Source: Odoribacteraceae bacterium (GTDB taxonomy: Bacteria; Bacteroidota; Bacteroidia; Bacteroidales; Marinifilaceae). From it: a stretch of 6,562 nucleotides of DNA. The notes below the pieces were generated by a model. That model was given only the letters and a program-made list of their open reading frames with translations, was not told the DNA's origin and searched no databases. Position numbers and translations under genes: made by a program. The stretch spans positions 1 to 6,562 of the forward strand of contig JAIRKS010000171.1 of NCBI GenBank assembly GCA_031259905.1, in the 5' to 3' direction. Each line of letters starts with the position of its first letter. The first letter of the stretch is position 1. Positions 1 through 6,461 of the stretch are shown piece after piece.

Positions 1-472
1 AATAGTAGTACCCGCGCAGGGCCAGGGCCTCGCCTCGCAGGCGCGCCTTGTCGTCGGCGCTGCCGGTGACGGCGTCGAGTTCTTCGAGGACGACGTTGCA
101 CCCCTTGACGCGGCGGTAATAGTGCTCGTAGGTATCGACGCGGGAGGCGCCCGCCTCTTCCATCGCCTCGAACATGTCGAATCGCCAGGTAAACGGGCCT
201 TCGCCCTTGAGCATCGGATCCACGGCCGCCGCGAAATTCTCCTCGTCCACGGGATGATTCTCCATGTCGTCGGTCATCAGGTCGAGGTAACTAACGAAGT
301 TGGGCGGCATGGCGGCATTCTCCCAGCTGAGCGGGTATGCCTCGCCGACGATCAGTTGTTTCAGATCGTTCACGTTATTCGGTCGCAGCTCGTTCTGGCT
401 GCTTTCCTCGAGGAAGCTATCGCACCCCCCGGTCGTGCCGGCGAGGAGGACAATAAACAGGTATTTTTTCAT
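1..472 (-). CDS. SusD/RagB-like nutrient-binding outer-membrane lipoprotein, N-terminal part (runs off the left edge)
   Basis: This is the surface glycan- or nutrient-binding lipoprotein that caps the SusC channel. Only 157 codons are visible, against roughly 450-600 in complete family members; the left window edge cuts it off. Translation starts at ATG 472, giving MKKYLFIVLLAGTTGGC with a lysine pair, a hydrophobic core and the presumed lipidated Cys17. The lipobox (TGGC) is weak because it lacks the usual Leu at -3. The mature end reads CDSFLEESSQNELRP, close to the typical SusD start (C-x-x-F-L-[DE]-x-x-x-x-x-E). Around residues 124-157 is the helical TPR-type segment GCNVVLEELDAV followed by ARLRGEALALRGYYY, a hallmark of the family. 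The start lies 12 nt after the susC stop, so the two are almost certainly cotranscribed. No Shine-Dalgarno sequence is visible. Family assignment is confident; the substrate is unknown. Confidence 0.93.
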   Translation of the reverse strand, partial: MKKYLFIVLLAGTTGGCDSFLEESSQNELRPNNVNDLKQLIVGEAYPLSWENAAMPPNFVSYLDLMTDDMENHPVDEENFAAAVDPMLKGEGPFTWRFDMFEAMEEAGASRVDTYEHYYRRVKGCNVVLEELDAVTGSADDKARLRGEALALRGYYY

Positions 473-484
473 GATACACACGCG

Positions 485-3400
485 TTAGAAACTGACATTG
501 ATATTTAAAGAATAGGTGCGGCTGATGGGTTGCTTTCCGGTGGCCACCTCCGGGTCCATGCCCTTGAAATCACTGCTGACGATAATGAACGGGTTGCTCA
601 CGGATGCCGTCAGCGAGAAATCCTTCATGGCGAATCGCCTCGCGACCTCCACCGGGAAGGAGTACGAGAGCGAGATGCCGTTGCAGCGCAGGAACGAGGC
701 GTCGACGACCCGCGCGTCCGAGTAATTGTACATGCTGTACACGCTCAGCCACGTCCCCGCGGGCAACATGGCGGAGATGGCCGTCCCGTCCCCTGCCGTG
801 AAGCCGTTGCCGGCGTTATTCAGGGCGTTTTGGGGGATCGACGGGATGGTTGACTCCCTGTTCGTCGGCGTCCACCGGTCGGCGAACTCCTTCGGGAGGT
901 TATCGTACGCGCTGGGGAGCGTGCTACTCGCGAACATGTTGTAGAGGAACTTCTTGGCCCCGATGCTCAGGTTAAACGTCGAGGAGAGGGTGAGCGTCTT
1001 GTAGCGGATGTTCGTCGAGAGTCCCCCGGCGAAGTCCGGCTCGAGCTTCCCGGCGTGCACCATGTACGCCGTGACGTCGGAGACCGCCTCCAGGTTTTCC
1101 GCTGCCGTCGGGACGTGGAATCGCGGCACGCCGGTATCCGGGTCAAGTCCCTCGAAGCGGAAGGCCCAGAAGGAGGAGACGGGGTATCCCTTCTTGTTGA
1201 GGTTCCCGCCGATGGCCGCCTGCCACTGCGCGGAGCGGTCGATCTCGGAGTCGAGGCGGTTGCGATTCTTGGCGGTGTTCAGCGATAGACTCCACGCGAG
1301 GTTCTTCGTCCGTATCACCGTTCCCGACAGCGCCAGCTCGACGCCCTCGTTGAGCATGTTCCCCCCGTTCACCGGCATGGACTCCATCCCGTAGGCTTTC
1401 GCCAGCATCTCGTTCACGAGCATATCCTCGGTTTGTTTCCGGTAATACTCGAACGACGCCGTGAAGCGGTTCTTGAATACCCCCAGGTCGACGCCAAGGT
1501 TAAGCGTCTTCGTCTTCTCCCACCGCAGGTCGGGATAGGCGAGCGCGCGTATTTTCAGTTGCATCTCCCCGGTATACAGGTTGACGAGCGCGTCGCTCGA
1601 CGATCCTGTCGGGATGCGCAGGATGAGGTCCGGGCCGTATCCTTCCAGCACGTTCCCCTGCCACCCGCGGGTGACGCGCAGGTTCAGCTCGCTGATGACG
1701 TTTTGCTCCCTCATCCACGGCTCGTTGTGCACGTTCCACCGCCCGCCGAGCGACCACACGGGCAGGAAGCGGTGGCGCTTGTCCTGCCCGAAGCGGTTGG
1801 AGGCGTCCGAGCGGGCGCTTCCCGTGGCGACGTAGCGCTCGTCGAAAGAGTAGGTGAGACTCCCGTAGAAGGAGAGGAAGTTGGAGCGCGTGTCGGTGAT
1901 CACGGGTTTCATCGTGTTATAAATCGAGTTGGGCATTTCCGCGTTACTCGTGCTCGAGATCGTGATCGGCGGCAGGACGATGTTCTTGCCCCTGTCGGGG
2001 AAGTAGCCGTAGACGGTGCTCGACTCCCCTTGCCTGGTGGTGCTTTTCAGCTCCTGCCCCGCCACCAGCCCGACGCGGTGTATGCCGTCGAAGAGGCGGC
2101 TATACGTCACGCTATTTCTCCACGTGAGGGCGTTCGTCCGCGTGTTCATCAGGTTGAGTTCTCCCCCGTGCGGCAAGCGCGACTGCGTGTACGGGGTCTC
2201 TCCCGCCTCGTACTCCCCGACCTCGTAACCCCTGATACGGGTGATGTAGTAACTGTTCTCGGAGGCGTGGGTCTCCCCGTTGACGTTGCTGGTGGAGTAG
2301 CTGAAGATCGACTCGAGGCGCGTGCCGGCGAACAGGTCGTAGCGGAGGTTCATGGAGAAGGACGCGCCGCGTTCCTCGTTCTTGTTGCCGGTGTTATCGA
2401 TTTCGTTGAGTATATTATAAAGGTATCCCTGGGCGTCCTTCTTGTAGAAGAAGCGGTCGCCGTTCTCGTCGAAGCAGGGGATGGCGCGGCTGGATCGCGT
2501 GGCGTAGCTGTACGGATCGATCGTGTAGAAGCCGTTCGTCGCGGAATAACTCGCCGAGACGCGCGCGGTTGTCGAGAGGCGATCGTTGACCCGCGCGTCG
2601 ATCCTCAACGAGGCGCCGTACGACCGCGAGTCGTTCCCCTTCGCCGTCCCCCTGTTCTGGCGGGTATACGCGGAGGCGTAGTAGGAGAAGTTGTTCGTGC
2701 CGCCCGACAGGTTCAGGCCGTGATTGTGGCTCACGGGCGCCTGGTAGAGGATGTCGAACCAGTCGGTGTTCAACTCCTCGAGGGCCTTCACGCGGGCGTT
2801 GAAGTCGTCGTAGGAGATCTCCTTGTTCAGGTAGCGTTTCAGCTCGTACTCGTAGCCGACGCCCTCTACTCCCCTGCTCCCGTAGAGTCGCCGCTCGTAC
2901 ATCTCGCGGGAGACGGCGATGCGTTCCCTCGAGTTCATCAGGTTCATCTTCTCGTAGGTCAGCCTCCCGGTGATGCTCGCGCCCCCGGAGTAGCCGATAG
3001 AGAGGCGTCCTTCCTTTCCCTTCCTGGTCGTGATGACGATCACGCCGTTGGCGGCCTTCACGCCGTACAGCACCGTGGCGGAGGCGTCCTTCAGCACGGT
3101 GATGTCCTCTATATCGTTCGGGTTTAGCCACGCGATGGCGCTCCCGACGAACGAGCGGATCATCTCCTCGCTCGACGGGTCCATGTTATTCAGCTCCTCG
3201 GCACGGAACGGCAAGGGATCTTCCTGTATGATGCCGTCCACGACCCACACCGGCTCCTGGTTGCCCAGCAGCGTCGAGGTGCCACGGACGCGTACCTTCT
3301 GCCGGGTGCCCACGAGGCCGTCGGTGTTCATCACCAGCATCCCTGGGATCATCCCTTGCAGCATCTGCTCGATGCTGTTCGTGCCGTCGTAGAAGAGATC

Positions 3401-4240
3401 TTCGCGCTTGACGACGTGTACCGAGCCGACCATCTCGGACTCGCGGATCGTCTGGTATCCGGTGACGATCACGTCCTCGAGGAACACCTGTTCCTCCTCC
3501 ATCGTCACGTTCAGCTCCCGCGTGTCGCCCGCCTTCAGGTGCAGGAAGCGGAACACCCGCGACGCCATGCCGACGTGCGAGAAGAGCAGCTCGATCGTGT
3601 CGCGCGCGGGCAATTGCAGCTGGAACTCCCCGGCGGCATTCGTCGAAACGCCCCACGCGGAGCCTTTCAGCGTGACGTTCACCATCGACACGGGCGTCCC
3701 GCGCGCGTCCGTCACCTTGCCGGTGAAGCGCACGGTCGCGAGCGGGTCACGCGCTTGTCGTGCCTGTTGCACCTTCGGGGAGATGATGATCACGTCGTCG
3801 TCGATCGTGTAATACAGCCGCGAGCCTTCCAGGAAGTACTCCACGATCTCCTCCACGGTCGCGTTCTTGAACTCCATGTCGCGCCGTTCCACCCCTTCCA
3901 GCTCCTCGTGGTTGTAGAGGAACGTGTAGCGCGTCAACGCGCCCAGCCGCTCGATGACCCTTTCGGGCGAGAGGCCGCTCGCCTTAAAGTCGATCCGCCC
4001 GTCCTGCGCGTGCCCGCCGGCAAGGGAGGGCGGCAAGAACCCGCACGCGACGACGAGTAACCAGCGCGCCAGTCGCGTGCACGCGTTCGCCCCGCCACGA
4101 GACGGGAGGTGGTTTACTTCCGCGGACGTCCCGCCGCGGGATAACGGGGTTTGCTCTTTACCGGCGCGGGAGCGGCGCGACAGCGTCCCCCGTTCATTTA
4201 CATCCCCGACCGGTACTCTCGTGTAATGTTCAATTCTCAT
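485..4240 (-). CDS. SusC/RagA-like TonB-dependent outer-membrane transporter with STN signalling domain
   Basis: This protein (1251 aa) is the TonB/ExbB/ExbD-energised barrel that imports oligosaccharides or other nutrients with SusD. Visible parts in order: a charged N-terminal extension (1-56); a signal peptide core at about 57-78 (LARWLLVVACGFLPPSLAGG, then HAQ); an STN domain at about 83-154; a carboxypeptidase-regulatory-like beta-sandwich at about 171-248; a TonB-box-like segment EDVIVTGY (255-262); the plug at about 266-409 with VWVVDGIIQEDPLPF and NPNDIEDITVLKDASATVLYG; then the beta-barrel ending in NINVSF with a C-terminal Phe. The STN domain is what transducer-type SusC proteins use to contact FecR in the periplasm, which fits the sigma and anti-sigma genes just upstream. 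ATG 4240 is preferred: no in-frame ATG, GTG or TTG lies between it and the signal peptide, and an A-rich tract precedes it. The reading frame is intact. The substrate is unknown. Confidence 0.96.
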   Translation of the reverse strand: MRIEHYTRVPVGDVNERGTLSRRSRAGKEQTPLSRGGTSAEVNHLPSRGGANACTRLARWLLVVACGFLPPSLAGGHAQDGRIDFKASGLSPERVIERLGALTRYTFLYNHEELEGVERRDMEFKNATVEEIVEYFLEGSRLYYTIDDDVIIISPKVQQARQARDPLATVRFTGKVTDARGTPVSMVNVTLKGSAWGVSTNAAGEFQLQLPARDTIELLFSHVGMASRVFRFLHLKAGDTRELNVTMEEEQVFLEDVIVTGYQTIRESEMVGSVHVVKREDLFYDGTNSIEQMLQGMIPGMLVMNTDGLVGTRQKVRVRGTSTLLGNQEPVWVVDGIIQEDPLPFRAEELNNMDPSSEEMIRSFVGSAIAWLNPNDIEDITVLKDASATVLYGVKAANGVIVITTRKGKEGRLSIGYSGGASITGRLTYEKMNLMNSRERIAVSREMYERRLYGSRGVEGVGYEYELKRYLNKEISYDDFNARVKALEELNTDWFDILYQAPVSHNHGLNLSGGTNNFSYYASAYTRQNRGTAKGNDSRSYGASLRIDARVNDRLSTTARVSASYSATNGFYTIDPYSYATRSSRAIPCFDENGDRFFYKKDAQGYLYNILNEIDNTGNKNEERGASFSMNLRYDLFAGTRLESIFSYSTSNVNGETHASENSYYITRIRGYEVGEYEAGETPYTQSRLPHGGELNLMNTRTNALTWRNSVTYSRLFDGIHRVGLVAGQELKSTTRQGESSTVYGYFPDRGKNIVLPPITISSTSNAEMPNSIYNTMKPVITDTRSNFLSFYGSLTYSFDERYVATGSARSDASNRFGQDKRHRFLPVWSLGGRWNVHNEPWMREQNVISELNLRVTRGWQGNVLEGYGPDLILRIPTGSSSDALVNLYTGEMQLKIRALAYPDLRWEKTKTLNLGVDLGVFKNRFTASFEYYRKQTEDMLVNEMLAKAYGMESMPVNGGNMLNEGVELALSGTVIRTKNLAWSLSLNTAKNRNRLDSEIDRSAQWQAAIGGNLNKKGYPVSSFWAFRFEGLDPDTGVPRFHVPTAAENLEAVSDVTAYMVHAGKLEPDFAGGLSTNIRYKTLTLSSTFNLSIGAKKFLYNMFASSTLPSAYDNLPKEFADRWTPTNRESTIPSIPQNALNNAGNGFTAGDGTAISAMLPAGTWLSVYSMYNYSDARVVDASFLRCNGISLSYSFPVEVARRFAMKDFSLTASVSNPFIIVSSDFKGMDPEVATGKQPISRTYSLNINVSF

Positions 4241-4253
4241 CTTCTTTGTTTTT
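4241..4253 (-). promoter_or_regulatory. A-rich translation-initiation region of susC
   Basis: On the minus strand, AAAAACAAAGAAG sits directly before ATG 4240. Bacteroidota usually initiate without a strong Shine-Dalgarno pairing and favour A-rich sequence upstream of the start. This tract stands out in an otherwise GC-rich window. It supports ATG 4240 as the true start despite the long N-terminal extension it implies. Confidence 0.5.
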
Positions 4254-4269
4254 GAATTAAAGGCGTTGA

Positions 4270-4299
4270 CACGGGCGCCCCCCGCGGGGACGGCCCGTG
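4270..4299. other. GC-rich hairpin in the fecR-susC gap (attenuator or terminator candidate)
   Basis: CACGGGC at 4270-4276 pairs with GCCCGTG at 4293-4299 (7 bp). Inside, after a small internal mismatch loop, CCCC and GGGG runs can extend the stem. The 96-nt gap between the fecR stop and the susC start is otherwise AT-rich, so the hairpin is conspicuous. On the minus strand the sequence after the stem is TCAACGCCTTTAATT, with no real U-tract. On the plus strand the stem is followed by CTTCTTGT, which is more U-rich. It could attenuate operon readthrough, protect the susC/susD mRNA 5' end after processing, or end a plus-strand antisense transcript. The sequence does not decide between these. 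Confidence 0.45.
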
Positions 4300-4336
4300 C
4301 TTCTTGTATAGTTAGTAGTTAATGGTCCATTGCATG

Positions 4337-5479
4337 TCATCGCGAGTGAATCGTCACCGTGGTCTCCTCGACCACGAACTCCACGCGGGTCGTCAGCTCG
4401 AGCATGTCCAGCAACCGCTCCAGGTTACTGTACCGGTTCAGCTCGCCGGAGAAGTGCAGCTGCCCGGCGCGCGCGTCCGCGAAGACGACCTGCACGTTAT
4501 ACCAGCGCGCCAGGCGGTTCATGATATCATCCAGGCGATCCCTCTCGAAGACGAACTTCCCCTCACGCCACGCGCCCTGCTTCCCCGCGTCCACGGCGGT
4601 GACGGTCACCCGGCCGTCGTCCCACGCCGAGAGCTGCTCGCCGGGCAGCGGGCGATACTCCCCCTCCCCCACCCTCACCTCGATGCTTCCCTCCTCCAGC
4701 GTGATCTTCTCGCGCGAATCGCCGGGGTACGCGCAGGCGTTAAACGACGTGCCGAGCACCTGCACGCGCGCCCGACCGGTCATCACGACGAACGGCGAGC
4801 GCTCGTCCCGCGCCACCTCGAAGTACGCCTCGCCGGAGAGCGTCACGACCCGCTCGTCGCCGAACACCGCCGGGAAGCCCAGGCGACTCTCCGCGTTCAG
4901 CCACGCCCGCGTCCCGTCGGGGAGCACCAGCGCGAACTCCCCCCCGCGCGGCGTGACGACGGCCCGGTCGGGCAGCGCCTCCTGCCGGCCGGGAGGTATC
5001 TTGTGTACCATGAGATTGTTTTCTACCACCACGGAGGAGTCCGGGAGCAGCACCCCCGACGCGTTCTCGCCGATCGGGACGACCAGCTCGTCGCCGACGT
5101 GCAGCGTCGCCCGGTACGTCCCGGGAGCGATCGAGGTCACCTCCCGCGGCTCACCGTCCGTCCGCGACCAGAGGTAGATCCCCGTCGCGCACAACGCTAC
5201 CGCGGCCGCCGTCGAGGCCACGCGACGGTAGAGCCTCCTCCCGCGGCGCCCGACGCGCGCCTGCAGTTCCGGCCACGCGCGCCGCTCGCCGAGCGCCTCG
5301 TACTCGTCCAGCCCCGCCTTCAGGTTCTCCGGCGACGCGATCTCTTCCAGGAGCGACTCGTGACCCGCGCGCCACTCCGCGAGATCGGCCCGCTCCTCCC
5401 CCGTCGCCCGTCCCGTGAAGAAGCGACCGGCGATCATGCCTTTTCTTATGGCGTCGTGAAAAAAATGCTTGTTTCTCAT
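4337..5479 (-). CDS. FecR-family anti-sigma factor (single-pass inner-membrane signal transducer)
   Basis: This protein (380 aa) is predicted to hold the neighbouring ECF sigma factor through its cytoplasmic N-terminus and to receive the signal from the SusC STN domain in the periplasm. The cytoplasmic part is about residues 1-86, with GRFFTGRATGEERADLAEW as the usual anti-sigma helix region. A hydrophobic segment at about 87-104 (VASTAAAVALCATGIYLW) follows an Arg-rich stretch. The FecR domain at about 175-270 shows TPRGGEFALVLPDGTRAWLN, then LSGEAYFEVARDERSPFVV and VLGTSFNACAYP. The Bacteroidetes C-terminal domain (DUF4974 type) covers about 309-377 (RLDDIMNRLARWYNVQVVF, then FSGELNRYSNLERLLDML). 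I chose ATG 5479, preceded by an AAAACAGCAAGGG stretch, over an in-frame GTG at 5506 that would add nine residues. It begins 85 nt after the sigma stop and is probably cotranscribed with it. Confidence 0.95.
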   Translation of the reverse strand: MRNKHFFHDAIRKGMIAGRFFTGRATGEERADLAEWRAGHESLLEEIASPENLKAGLDEYEALGERRAWPELQARVGRRGRRLYRRVASTAAAVALCATGIYLWSRTDGEPREVTSIAPGTYRATLHVGDELVVPIGENASGVLLPDSSVVVENNLMVHKIPPGRQEALPDRAVVTPRGGEFALVLPDGTRAWLNAESRLGFPAVFGDERVVTLSGEAYFEVARDERSPFVVMTGRARVQVLGTSFNACAYPGDSREKITLEEGSIEVRVGEGEYRPLPGEQLSAWDDGRVTVTAVDAGKQGAWREGKFVFERDRLDDIMNRLARWYNVQVVFADARAGQLHFSGELNRYSNLERLLDMLELTTRVEFVVEETTVTIHSR

Positions 5480-5513
5480 CCCTTGCTGTTTTAAGGATAG
5501 AAACACGCGACCG

Positions 5514-5546
5514 CCCGTTTGGATGCAAGCGGGTATCTATTTTTTT
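5514..5546 (+). terminator. Terminator-like hairpin on the plus strand, antisense to the sigma-fecR gap
   Basis: CCCGTTTG (5514-5521), loop GATG, then CAAGCGGG (5526-5533) forms an 8-bp stem. As plus-strand RNA every position pairs, with one G-U wobble; as minus-strand RNA the same position is a C-A mismatch. Six bases after the stem comes a run of seven T (5540-5546). The structure is therefore a better intrinsic terminator for rightward than for leftward transcription, although every gene here is leftward. The gap between stem and T-run is longer than ideal, so this is a candidate only. It may stop antisense transcription across fecR before it enters the sigma gene. Confidence 0.4.
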
Positions 5547-5564
5547 GCCGGGAAAAACGGGGGA

Positions 5565-6125
5565 TCAGCGCGACAGCAGCAGCAGCAGCAGGCGCAGGTA
5601 CTTCAACTTCTCTCGCAACTCGGCGTAGCTCCTCGCCTTGTGACTCTTCACGGTAGCCAGGGCGATGCCCAGCTCGGCGGCGATCTCGTCGTTGGACTTC
5701 CCCTCCAGGGAGAGCAGCAGGACGCGCCGCTCCATCTCCGTCAACTTCCGGATCTCCGCGTGGATGACGTGGAACGCCTCCCGCTTCAGGATGGTCTCGA
5801 AGACGTGCTCGTCGCTCCCCGCCCGCCGGAGGGCCTCCGCGAGGTACGCGCTCTTGATCTTCTCGTGACGGAGCGCGTTCAGGCACTTGTTGCGTATCGA
5901 GCGGTAGAAGAAGGCGCGGATGGAGATCAGGTCATGAAAATCGTGGCGCGCGCTCCAGTAGCTCGCGAAGACGTCGTGCACGAGATCCTTGCTCTCCTCC
6001 CCGGAGGACAACAGGCGGTTGGCGAACGACACGAACAGGGGGAAATATTCCTGGTAGAAGAGCTTTAGCTCTTTCTCGTCGCCCGTCCGCAACCTTGAAA
6101 CGCTTATGTCTTGATAACCTTCCAC
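5565..6125 (-). CDS. ECF-type RNA polymerase sigma factor (sigma-70 family, FecI-like)
   Basis: This small sigma factor has only regions 2 and 4 and is predicted to direct RNA polymerase to the promoter of this locus when freed from the FecR protein. Counting from GTG 6125 (186 aa), region 2 spans about residues 19-88 (LKLFYQEYFPLF, DLVHDVFASYW, IRAFFYRSIRNKCLNALR). Region 4 spans about 122-172, with helix-turn-helix SNDEIAAELGIALATVKSHKA. The C-terminus is an odd LRLLLLLLSR tail from a CTG trinucleotide run. The start is uncertain because there is no ATG near the N-terminus. TTG at 6146 would give 193 aa but overlaps a promoter-like TACATTTG. GTG 6125 leaves the expected 12-15 residues before RTGDEKELKLFYQEYF. 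Being first in the minus-strand series with fecR and susC next is typical of ECF-controlled SusC/D loci. Confidence 0.93.
   Translation of the reverse strand: MEGYQDISVSRLRTGDEKELKLFYQEYFPLFVSFANRLLSSGEESKDLVHDVFASYWSARHDFHDLISIRAFFYRSIRNKCLNALRHEKIKSAYLAEALRRAGSDEHVFETILKREAFHVIHAEIRKLTEMERRVLLLSLEGKSNDEIAAELGIALATVKSHKARSYAELREKLKYLRLLLLLLSR
5574..5591. repeat. CAG/CTG trinucleotide run, six copies, at the 3' end of the sigma gene
   Basis: Six perfect CAG triplets on the plus strand read as six CTG Leu codons on the minus strand, three codons before the sigma stop. Gain or loss of whole triplets would only lengthen or shorten the Leu tail of the sigma factor. Leu-rich tails are not rare in this sigma family, so the run may simply reflect codon preference. 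Confidence 0.8.
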
Positions 6126-6143
6126 GTGAATTGAATTACCGGC

Positions 6144-6151
6144 CAAATGTA
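6144..6151 (-). promoter_or_regulatory. Possible -7 element (TAnnTTTG) for the sigma-fecR-susC-susD operon
   Basis: The minus strand reads TACATTTG, an exact match to the TAnnTTTG -7 element used by the primary Bacteroidetes sigma factor. It lies in a short AT-rich island (about 6110-6175) in GC-rich DNA, just before the first gene. No clear TTTG or TTG -33 element is seen about 20 nt upstream, which lowers confidence. If used, transcription would begin near 6138, ruling out TTG 6146 as start codon and leaving about a dozen leader bases before GTG 6125. Confidence 0.4.
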
Positions 6152-6232
6152 CTCGTTTTTTTCTAATCGACTACCCTCTCCGGCACTCCCCCCTCCGGCA
6201 CAAGCTCCCCGCGGGCGCCACCATACCTCCTC

Positions 6233-6461
6233 AAGGTTGGCCGCCAACCATGCTCGGTTGTCCGCCAACCATGCTCGGTTGTCCGCCAACCATGCATGAT
6301 TGTCCGCCAACCATGCATGATTGTCCGCCAACTATGCATGATTGGCCGCCAATGTTGCATGATTGGCCGCCAATGTTGCTTGATTGGCGGCCAATCATGG
6401 ATGATTGGCGGCCAATCATGGATGATTGGCGGCCAATGTTGGATGATCGTCGGACGATCAT
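6233..6461. repeat. Array of eleven 21-bp units, each built as an 8-3-8 inverted repeat
   Basis: Units begin at 6233 and every 21 bp to 6443, the last being 19 bp. Each has an 8-nt left arm, a 3-nt centre, an 8-nt right arm and a 2-nt spacer. Unit 9 (6401-6419) is perfect: ATGATTGG-CGG-CCAATCAT. Unit 11 (6443-6461) is also perfect but with different arms: ATGATCGT-CGG-ACGATCAT. Units 1 and 8 pair at 7 of 8 positions, units 4, 6, 7 and 10 at 6, and units 2, 3 and 5 at 5. The centre is CCG in units 1-7 and CGG in units 8-11, as if part of the array were inverted. Because 21 is a multiple of three and the units lack stops in several frames, spurious heptapeptide ORFs cross it on both strands. 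The array ends about 80 bp upstream of the promoter-like site of the sigma gene. Its function is unknown. Confidence 0.93.

Noticed and set aside
1433..3127. A long open plus-strand frame (564 codons) opposite susC
   Set aside because: It is antisense to a well-supported SusC protein, its translation is Arg-, Val- and Gly-rich without recognisable domains, and such frames arise readily from GC-rich codon use.
4322..5494. A long plus-strand frame (390 codons) opposite fecR
   Set aside because: The minus-strand FecR reading has clear conserved motifs throughout. The plus reading is rich in Arg, Pro and His with no family features and is a GC-driven shadow.
5480..5506. GTG 5506 as the fecR start
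   Set aside because: It would add nine residues with no family support, whereas ATG 5479 has an A-rich, AAGG-containing upstream stretch and gives a usual FecR N-terminus.
6231..6461. A minus-strand heptapeptide-repeat ORF across the 21-bp array
   Set aside because: The period is a multiple of three and its units lack stop codons in several frames, so repeat peptides appear in several frames on both strands. No frame shows a start region or conservation that marks it as real.
6233..6461. CRISPR array
   Set aside because: There are no unique spacers: the whole 21-bp unit is repeated head to tail with only 2-nt separators between dyads, and no cas gene is nearby.
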